In this document: piece by piece, positions 24,023 through 30,006 of the stretch
Position numbering within the stretch: position 1 is the stretch's first letter
Layout: each line of letters begins with the position of its first letter
DNA from: an uncultured Odoribacter sp.
GTDB taxonomy: Bacteria > Bacteroidota > Bacteroidia > Bacteroidales > Marinifilaceae
Direction of reading: 5' to 3'
Assembly (NCBI GenBank): GCA_934725835.1
Contig: CAKVCR010000005.1
Location: 1-30,006, forward strand
DNA length: 30,006 nucleotides
Notes under the pieces: model-generated
Databases searched by the model: none
What the model was told of the DNA's origin: nothing
Seen by the model: the letters and a program-made list of their open reading frames with translations, nothing else
Made by a program: the position numbers and the translations under genes

Positions 24023-24561
24023 CTCTTCTTTGATTTATGAATTCCCTTTAAATCCCATAACATTCCTTCTGTTTCTGATTCTGAAGGACGGGATGCCTTA
24101 GGTGAAATAATTATCCCTTTCGGACTGACCAAAACGAAACGGGGTATCTTCCGATTTCCGAAAGCTTCCATAAACGACCAGTCATCCCCCATACGCAACT
24201 GTATTCCACCCAATTTTTTATCTTTTACAAACTGTTGCCATTTCTGCTTGTTATTATCGCAGGAAATGCTGACAAAATGGATATTCTTGCCCTTAAATTT
24301 TTCTTCCAACTCCTGTAAAAATGGCAATTCATCCCGACAGGGAGGACACCAGGTAGCCCAAATATCGATAAAGAGATACTTGCCCTTTAAATCCTTGGAC
24401 GATACCATCTTGCCCGATACATCCTCAAATTTAAACTCCGGGCAACGGTCTCCGGCTTGTAACGGTGTCGCCTTATTTACCTTTTTATCTTTAACATATA
24501 TATCAGCCCAAAGTGTGTTGCTCAAAGCCAATATCATCAAAGTCATAAATACTGTTCTCAT
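24019..24561 (-). CDS. Exported TlpA/ResA-like thioredoxin
   Basis: The 180 residues have a signal peptide (about 1-19) and one thioredoxin domain. The redox motif is W-C72-P-P-C75, preceded by F-I-D-I-W-A-T, and the cis-proline loop is present (K-I-P-R-F-V-L-V). C-P-P-C is the form seen in TlpA, ResA and other periplasmic reductants. It probably maintains or forms disulfides in exported partners encoded next to it, an inference from its place between a second thioredoxin-fold gene (2 bases upstream) and the gingipain-like gene, which has a cysteine at its supposed active site (4-base overlap). Confidence 0.9.
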   Translation of the reverse strand: MRTVFMTLMILALSNTLWADIYVKDKKVNKATPLQAGDRCPEFKFEDVSGKMVSSKDLKGKYLFIDIWATWCPPCRDELPFLQELEEKFKGKNIHFVSISCDNNKQKWQQFVKDKKLGGIQLRMGDDWSFMEAFGNRKIPRFVLVSPKGIIISPKASRPSESETEGMLWDLKGIHKSKKR

Positions 24562-24563
24562 AA

Positions 24564-25595
24564 TTATTTTATTATTTTTGAACGCCTTGATCTTAAATCT
24601 TCAAGACATTTTACAATATAGTTTGTCAAGCGGTCGTTAATCTCTTTTCCACGACCTTTTAATAAAGCCTGCTGGATATCTCCGTATTTACCACGCCACT
24701 TGACATCCAATCCAAAGATTTTTTGCTCATATAAATCCATTATTCCGGCATAGTCTTTTTGCTTGGACAAATTCCAAAGTTTTCCCATCAACTCTCTGTC
24801 CGTATCGCCAAGATAGTTGATTGTCTGCTCAAACAAGACAGTGTCTGCCGAAGAGAATTTACCTTGCAAAGCTTCCTGCATGGCAGGGAACATCACTTGC
24901 TGAATTTTTTCATTGACAATGTCAGCACCCAACTTTTCAACAAAATAGTCTTTGTTTTTCACAAAATCCTGAAACACCCCGTCGCGAAAACTTCCTGTAT
25001 ACGCATTGAATAATGCCCAAGCCATATCAGACACCTTCTCTTCCATGCTGAAATGACTAAAAAAATCATCTATTACAGCCGGAAGATTGGTCATTTCTCC
25101 TGCGTCATCCAAAGAAAATATATAGTCCGGCAATAATTCTACGGAACGCTCGCCTGCATTATATCTTTTCAAGACTCCCGCGTAATTGATCTGCGGCTCT
25201 ACACCACGCATCAGCTTAGCCAACAGTTCCTCGGCAGAACAGCCACCGGCTATCTTATGTGCCAAATGACCGTCGGCATCCAACAGGACAAAAGAAGGAC
25301 ATAACTTCAAGTCATACTCTCTCTTAAAAAGAACACCTGCCCGCTCATCCAGGTCCATATCGACCAAAACAAAATGTCCGTTCAAAAAGGATGAAACATC
25401 AGGCTGACACAGGACCTTTTCCATGACATCGTCACACAATACACATGGACTATAGGCATATACCAATACAAAACGTCCTTTTTCTTTTGCTTCTATCCGG
25501 GCCTGTTCAAGAGACTCTGCAAAATTCAATCTTTGAGCATCAACACCAAACACAAACAAACTTAACAGTCCGCACAATAGAACAATTCTTTTCAT
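24564..25595 (-). CDS. Exported thioredoxin-fold protein with CVLC motif and helical C-terminal domain
   Basis: The 343 residues begin with a signal peptide (about 1-20, cleavage after V-D-A). A thioredoxin-like domain (about 25-135) follows with Y-S-P-C51-V-L-C54 and a cis-proline loop C-P-S-F-V-L-L-D-A-D-G. This is the DUF255/'thioredoxin_7' style seen in many Bacteroidetes exported proteins. The remaining 200 residues are helical with no recognised motif and may bind a partner. A second exported thioredoxin follows two bases downstream, so the operon encodes a periplasmic thiol-redox pair. The C-V-L-C dipeptide is hydrophobic, unlike C-G-P-C or C-P-P-C, so its redox potential may differ. 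Confidence 0.85.
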   Translation of the reverse strand: MKRIVLLCGLLSLFVFGVDAQRLNFAESLEQARIEAKEKGRFVLVYAYSPCVLCDDVMEKVLCQPDVSSFLNGHFVLVDMDLDERAGVLFKREYDLKLCPSFVLLDADGHLAHKIAGGCSAEELLAKLMRGVEPQINYAGVLKRYNAGERSVELLPDYIFSLDDAGEMTNLPAVIDDFFSHFSMEEKVSDMAWALFNAYTGSFRDGVFQDFVKNKDYFVEKLGADIVNEKIQQVMFPAMQEALQGKFSSADTVLFEQTINYLGDTDRELMGKLWNLSKQKDYAGIMDLYEQKIFGLDVKWRGKYGDIQQALLKGRGKEINDRLTNYIVKCLEDLRSRRSKIIK

Positions 25596-25606
25596 ACTAT
25601 CTTCCT

Positions 25607-26473
25607 TTATTTATCCTTTACACACCGAACACTGAAAGCCGTATTATCCAAACGGGATGTAAATCTCAATACTCCTGTCTGATATTTTCCAACTCCTCTA
25701 ACAATGGCAACTCTTGTACTGTCTGTATCTGCATAGGCAGTCGAAGTCCAGAAATATGCATTCAAATCTGCATTCGTATATACGTTTGTATAAACTCCAG
25801 TACCGAAAACTTTTCCGCCACACAATTTTGCATCGAAATTCAGTCCCTCTCCGGATTGTTTCAATAACTCTCCCTGTTTGTCTCCACGCCATTCGTTCAA
25901 AATCGCAGCTTCATGAGCAGACATTCCCAAGTGTTGCTCCAACAACTGCCAGTCTTTATCTGTCGGCAAGCGCCAGCCTTCCGGCACGGCCTTCAAAGCT
26001 GCTTCATAATCATAGAGGTAACCATAATTGGCCAAAAACTGCTCATTAGGATTCGTTTTATAAAAATCAGCCAAAAATTCTTCGGGCAACTTATCGCCCA
26101 ACTGCTCGATGATATCTTTATATGTCAAATCCTTATCTCCTGCCAAGTCATATATTTCATCCATAACATCCCATGACATTTTTCCATTCATCACATAACT
26201 TTCTCCCAAATCCACCAATTTCGTTACGCTTAAAGCCGGCAATGTCTCATTCCAGGTCCAACATCCGTCAAATGCACCGCCCACCAGTTTGTGTCGCAGA
26301 TTTTCTGCCATCCACATCTGGTTGCCGACTGTTATATAACGATATTGTACTGAATCTCGCTCATCAACAAACACTCCCGTCTCAACATCAGAAATATTCA
26401 CTGATTCATCATTCGAACAATTCCAGCCCAAAACGACCAATAATATTATCAGAATCTTTTTCATAACTATCAT
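25607..26473 (-). CDS. FISUMP-domain lipoprotein
   Basis: The 288 residues start with a lipoprotein signal (L-G-W-N-C, lipidated C19). The Fibrobacter succinogenes major paralogous (FISUMP) domain follows: G-N-Q-M-W-M-A-E-N-L-R near 51-61, G-W-R-L-P-T-D-K-D-W near the middle, F-W-T-S-T-A-Y-A-D, and the closing F-S-V-R-C-V-K-D. Such proteins are usually surface lipoproteins of unknown function in Bacteroidetes. A central insert of about 55 residues (roughly 90-145) separates the two halves. The start may be the fourth codon (ATG at 26464), which gives the more typical M-K-K-I-L opening. It lies 13 bases after the preceding lipoprotein gene. Confidence 0.88.
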   Translation of the reverse strand: MIVMKKILIILLVVLGWNCSNDESVNISDVETGVFVDERDSVQYRYITVGNQMWMAENLRHKLVGGAFDGCWTWNETLPALSVTKLVDLGESYVMNGKMSWDVMDEIYDLAGDKDLTYKDIIEQLGDKLPEEFLADFYKTNPNEQFLANYGYLYDYEAALKAVPEGWRLPTDKDWQLLEQHLGMSAHEAAILNEWRGDKQGELLKQSGEGLNFDAKLCGGKVFGTGVYTNVYTNADLNAYFWTSTAYADTDSTRVAIVRGVGKYQTGVLRFTSRLDNTAFSVRCVKDK

Positions 26474-26486
26474 ATTTTTTACGCAG

Positions 26487-27449
26487 TTACTTCTTTACTG
26501 GCACATACTCGCGAATCAATTCATACTTCTGCATCACCAAAGGCATATTCCCCCAGCGGTTTATAAATTCATCTTTGGAATGAGTGAAAATTTCCCTGAT
26601 ATATCCTTCCAGGTCTTCCACCACATTTAGCGGCGCATAGTATTTCACGACTTCTTCAAATATATCCCAATCCATTTCTTTTTCAGTATCTGCCGATACA
26701 AAGCCCACAGAGCCCATTACAGCGCAAACTTTTGCTATTTGCTCTTCAGTTGCATTCGGATCAGTCAATACCTCGCTATCAAAATCTTCCGGACATTTTT
26801 TTACAATTGTCTTATACTCTTTTCCATAATGGGCACTATTCGAAATGGATTTGAATTTCATTACAAGGTCTTCATGATTATTTGACAAATAATCGGACAC
26901 AGTACGACAAACCACATTCTCAATATATTTATCCTTTTTCGCCTCTGTATTACAAGTCAACACATCTGTAAAAAGCAAGGTTCTGAATGTTGGGAGAAAT
27001 TTAGAATAAGTCCCCTTTGTCTTCTTTACCAAAAACATGGAATAAGGGCGCATATAATCAAAGACTGACTCCAGATACTTTTCTGCAATATCCAATGCTC
27101 GCATTTTTTCTGCCGGAGAAGACAGGTATTGAAAAGTATAGCCTGACGTATTACCTCCGGAAGTAAAACTCCATCCCAAATCCAACAACTCGTAGCGATA
27201 GATTGAATCCCCGTGAATATCCACTTTCACAAAAGCCTCCCCTATCGTGTCATTGAAAAACATCGGTACATTATATTTTTTGTACAACTCATACACGCGG
27301 TGTTGCACTGAATCAGAAGGGTCATCCTTTATCTCGAAAAGATTTTCATAGTAGCCCAATTCTGTCTTAATCTCATCTTTTTCACATCCCCACAACAGAA
27401 AAAACGCCGATATAACTGCCAATATATATATATTCTTCATAATCATCAT
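26487..27449 (-). CDS. Lipoprotein resembling Bacteroidetes putative zinc metallopeptidases but without HExxH
   Basis: The 320 residues carry a lipobox (L-L-W-G-C22) and belong to the kind of lipoprotein that usually follows susD in such loci. The segment Y-K-K-Y-N-V-P-M-F-F-N-D (57-67), the G-F-V-S-A-D stretch (249-254) and the closing pattern around M-Q-K-Y-E-L-I-R-E-Y-V resemble the 'putative zinc-binding metallopeptidase' (Peptidase_Mx1-like) family. Where that family has HExxH, this protein has only H192-E-D-L-V, so zinc ligand two is missing. If the family match is right, it is probably catalytically dead and may bind peptides. The start is a double ATG, or ATG four codons later. It begins four bases after the susD stop. 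Confidence 0.6.
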   Translation of the reverse strand: MMIMKNIYILAVISAFFLLWGCEKDEIKTELGYYENLFEIKDDPSDSVQHRVYELYKKYNVPMFFNDTIGEAFVKVDIHGDSIYRYELLDLGWSFTSGGNTSGYTFQYLSSPAEKMRALDIAEKYLESVFDYMRPYSMFLVKKTKGTYSKFLPTFRTLLFTDVLTCNTEAKKDKYIENVVCRTVSDYLSNNHEDLVMKFKSISNSAHYGKEYKTIVKKCPEDFDSEVLTDPNATEEQIAKVCAVMGSVGFVSADTEKEMDWDIFEEVVKYYAPLNVVEDLEGYIREIFTHSKDEFINRWGNMPLVMQKYELIREYVPVKK

Positions 27450-27453
27450 TTTA

Positions 27454-28998
27454 CTAATTATTATTCTTATCAGTATCTTCCTTCTCTATCACGTTGCCTT
27501 TCTCATCCAGTGTTGCTATCGCTACTCGCTTTTTCCGGTCGTTATTGGTCATATTGGGATGATACCCCAAAACACTTTCAGGCAATTTGAACACATAGGC
27601 CAGATCATTCTTCTCCAGTTTGAAAACTTCTGCCCCCTCGAACGAGCTGCCGTCTTCATTATATTTGGCGAAAACCCTGATGATTTCCTTGCTATACGGA
27701 TATTTGGCATTGACAGAGTAACGTCTTAAGTCAAACCAGCGGTGTCCTTCCAGACACAACTCTTTGCGTCTCTCATTACGGATTTCCTGTACCAGTTCCT
27801 CTCCTGCATAATTCTGATCTTCATACTCTGCAATACGGTTTCTCCGTAAATTGTTCAACCACACATTTGCATCGGCATCATCCAACATTGCACAAGCTTC
27901 TGCCATATTCAGATAACCTTCGGCAACCCTCATTGTGAAAACATCCGAAACCTTAGCCTGATGAATAGCGTATTTATATTTCCGACTGATTTTGATACTG
28001 TCCGTACTGAAATTTTTTGCAAAAAATACACCTTTACGATAATCTTTGTCACCATACAGATTGTACAAATCACGGGAAACACAGAAATCACCTCCATTTG
28101 CAGTAAACGCCCTGTTAATGTTCAATGTACCTTGTGCAAAAATCACTTCAGAATCTGTTGCCTCCATAAAACTTTCTGTTTGCGGCAAACTGCTTATAGG
28201 GTATAGTGCACTGTTTGATTCCAAAAATTCTTTCGCTGCATTGCGGGCTTTTTCCCAATCTTGCATATACAGACACACCCTTGACAACAACAACAACGAA
28301 GACTCCTTAGAGGCACGGAAAGCCGGTCTTTTCTGAGGGCTTTCAGTAAAATACGCTACAGCATCGTTCAAGTCTTTAGTGATTTGCTCATAAACTTCGT
28401 ACACAGTATTTCTACGAAAATCGTTTTCTACATACCCCGTCAACTTCAATGGCACACCCAAATGTTCCGTTGCTTTATTGTCATACGGAAGCGCATACAG
28501 ATTCACTAAGAAGAAATAAAATTGTGCACGCATGAAATGACATTCTCCTTTTATCCGAATGGCATCTAATTTCTCTTTTTCGCTTTTAATATCCAATTTG
28601 GTTATCTCATCCAGAATTATATTGATGATGTTAATCCGGCGATATGTATCCATCCACAAACCACTGTCACTGATATAATCCGAACCGTTGGCACTCTTGG
28701 TCACATCCAAATGCCAAGTGGAATAGCCGTAGAGATTACGCATGGATTTCCACGCACTTGCATCTCCTCTACGAGTGACAACCGTATTCACGTCATCATC
28801 CATAAAGTTCATGAAACTGGCATAATTCGCTGCCGTAAACATACTCACCTGCTTGCTCGGCAGATAGACATCCCCTAATAATACCTCATCCAAGTCACTG
28901 ACAGACTTCACCACCACCAGCGACTGGGAATACTCTTCCAAAAAATTCCCACAACCTGTAAACAGTACAGATAACAATATATATAAAAACTTCTTCAT
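27454..28998 (-). CDS. SusD/RagB-family nutrient-binding lipoprotein
   Basis: The 514 residues begin with a lipoprotein signal (L-F-T-G-C16) and then L-E-E-Y-S-Q-S, the standard SusD N-terminus. TPR-like helices follow (A-I-R-I-K-G-E-C-H-F-M-R-A-Q-F-Y-F in the middle is a SusD hallmark). Near the C-terminus are the conserved R-N-E-R-R-K-E-L-C-L-E-G-H-R-W-F-D-L-R-R-Y and the closing Y-H-P-N-M. SusD-type proteins sit on the outer membrane as the lid of a SusC porin and capture the ligand. The partner gene lies 11 bases upstream. The ligand cannot be read from sequence; the neighbours suggest peptide or protein rather than glycan. Confidence 0.96.
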   Translation of the reverse strand: MKKFLYILLSVLFTGCGNFLEEYSQSLVVVKSVSDLDEVLLGDVYLPSKQVSMFTAANYASFMNFMDDDVNTVVTRRGDASAWKSMRNLYGYSTWHLDVTKSANGSDYISDSGLWMDTYRRINIINIILDEITKLDIKSEKEKLDAIRIKGECHFMRAQFYFFLVNLYALPYDNKATEHLGVPLKLTGYVENDFRRNTVYEVYEQITKDLNDAVAYFTESPQKRPAFRASKESSLLLLSRVCLYMQDWEKARNAAKEFLESNSALYPISSLPQTESFMEATDSEVIFAQGTLNINRAFTANGGDFCVSRDLYNLYGDKDYRKGVFFAKNFSTDSIKISRKYKYAIHQAKVSDVFTMRVAEGYLNMAEACAMLDDADANVWLNNLRRNRIAEYEDQNYAGEELVQEIRNERRKELCLEGHRWFDLRRYSVNAKYPYSKEIIRVFAKYNEDGSSFEGAEVFKLEKNDLAYVFKLPESVLGYHPNMTNNDRKKRVAIATLDEKGNVIEKEDTDKNNN

Positions 28999-29009
28999 AC
29001 TCTTCTAAG

Positions 29010-30006
29010 TTAAAATGAAACATTCAATCCCAAAGAATAAGCCGGACGTATAGACAAATTAGGTTTTGCAAATCCTGCTTGTGACGGATCTTGTCCTTTC
29101 AATGCTTTAGCTGAAATTGTAAACAAATTCATTGTATTGAAAGAGAGGGAAGCTGACGAAAACGGTGTTTTGCGCAACAACTTTTTATCAAAAGTATAAC
29201 GCAATGTCAGAGACTGGCATTTCAGATAATTTCCACTAACCACCCTCAAATCCGACTGGTCATACATTTCCCATACATTGCTGGCAAACTTGCTGCTACC
29301 AAACTCCCGACTCCAGTGTTTTTCATAACTTGCATATTCCGGATGAGATGGGCTCATAATTACCGGCACATTTGTCAGTGTTTCATCTCCAGGCACTTGC
29401 CAACGATTCGTAAATTCCTTACGTACATTATCATCCGATTTTACACCCGACAATATCGGACTGTACAGGGGGAACAACCGTACCTTAGAACCTAAACTGT
29501 AAGTGAAGGATGCCGACAACATAAATCCTTTATAAACAAACGAGGTCGACAAGTTACCAAAAAACTTCGGTTCACGCGTTCCGTTTTCCTTCAATACCAT
29601 TGGAACTATTTCGCTGATGCTCTTTCCTTCCAACAAATGTCTCCGTTCCACGTAATCATCAAAAACAGGCACTCCATTATTCGGATTCAGGCCCAGGAAC
29701 TTATAGCTGTAAAATGTACCCACGGGTTTACCGCTTATCAAAACATTACCGTTCAAATAGGCATTCAACGAATTCTGATCCTCCTGATCTGCTTCCACTT
29801 TATTGAAGTTGGCCGACCAGTATGATGATATTCGCCATACAAACTTATCGTTCTTGATAGGCACACCTCCTATTGACAGGCTATAACCCTTATTCCACAA
29901 ATCACCGTCATTCATCGTATAGGTATAGATACCGTTCATCGGAGATACCTCAACATCTGTAAAACAGTTCTTTGTTTTCTTATAGTAATAGGTTCCGCTC
30001 AAAGAC
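29010..30006 (-). CDS. SusC/RagA-family TonB-dependent outer-membrane porin, C-terminal part
   Basis: The frame is open to the right window edge, so only about the last 332 residues of a roughly 1000-residue protein are present. The visible part is beta-barrel: alternating aromatic strands such as F-M-L-S-A-S-F-T-Y-S-L-G-S-K, the W-R-I-S-S-Y-W-S-A-N-F-N-K segment, F-L-G-L-N-P-N-N-G-V-P-V-F, the late-SusC motif G-N-Y-L-K-C-Q-S-L-T-L-R-Y-T-F, and the C-terminal Y-S-L-G-L-N-V-S-F with the terminal Phe expected for BAM-assembled barrels. The plug domain, TonB box and any carboxypeptidase-like or STN domain are off-window. With SusD it forms the importer of this operon. Confidence 0.95.
   Translation of the reverse strand, partial: SLSGTYYYKKTKNCFTDVEVSPMNGIYTYTMNDGDLWNKGYSLSIGGVPIKNDKFVWRISSYWSANFNKVEADQEDQNSLNAYLNGNVLISGKPVGTFYSYKFLGLNPNNGVPVFDDYVERRHLLEGKSISEIVPMVLKENGTREPKFFGNLSTSFVYKGFMLSASFTYSLGSKVRLFPLYSPILSGVKSDDNVRKEFTNRWQVPGDETLTNVPVIMSPSHPEYASYEKHWSREFGSSKFASNVWEMYDQSDLRVVSGNYLKCQSLTLRYTFDKKLLRKTPFSSASLSFNTMNLFTISAKALKGQDPSQAGFAKPNLSIRPAYSLGLNVSF

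Overview
The window is chromosomal DNA from a member of the Bacteroidales. The evidence is a complete Bat (Bacteroides aerotolerance) gene set, a SusC/SusD pair with Bacteroidetes-type lipoproteins, and upstream sites of the TAnnTTTG type that Bacteroidetes use as the -7 promoter element. The SusCD, FISUMP and thioredoxin mix would fit Odoribacteraceae such as Butyricimonas or Odoribacter, but the genus is a guess. No rRNA, tRNA, CRISPR array or insertion sequence was found. Almost everything lies on the minus strand. No gene-free stretch exceeds 300 bases; the longest is 20101-20388.

Reading the minus strand from right to left: (1) 30006-22550 is a tight seven-gene operon. It holds the end of a SusC-type porin, a SusD lipoprotein, a lipoprotein resembling zinc metallopeptidases without an intact HExxH, a FISUMP-domain lipoprotein, two exported thioredoxin-fold proteins and an exported protein with gingipain-like Cys/His motifs. 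It looks like a protein- or peptide-directed uptake locus rather than a glycan one. (2) 22434-20389, on the plus strand, is a lone M3-family dipeptidyl carboxypeptidase. (3) 20100-19267 is an exported helical protein of unknown function. (4) 19153-16804 is a four-gene operon with its own promoter and terminator: a GNAT-like protein, an IbrA-like PAPS-reductase-fold protein (DUF3440), an IbrB-like ParB-domain protein, and a 48-residue ORF resembling the start of an ECF sigma factor. (5) 16628-16155 is a YbaK-type editing-domain protein. (6) 16077-10704 is a housekeeping operon: cmk, ispH, pfkA, priA and a small membrane protein. (7) 10512-305 is the moxR-DUF58-batABCDE operon, followed one base later by dnaX. 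(8) At the left edge is the 3' end of a plus-strand short-chain dehydrogenase, convergent with dnaX.

The best candidate for unusual biology is dnaX. Its coding strand carries a run of ten A residues followed by G, directly before the stop codon of a 369-residue gamma-like product. The tau-specific C-terminal part lies in the -1 frame. This is the arrangement expected for programmed frameshifting or transcriptional slippage that makes gamma and tau from one gene. A homopolymer sequencing error is the main alternative. The next most interesting points are the ibrAB-like operon with its sigma-like mini-ORF, and the SusCD locus paired with a gingipain-like protein and a metallopeptidase-like lipoprotein that appears to have lost its active site.
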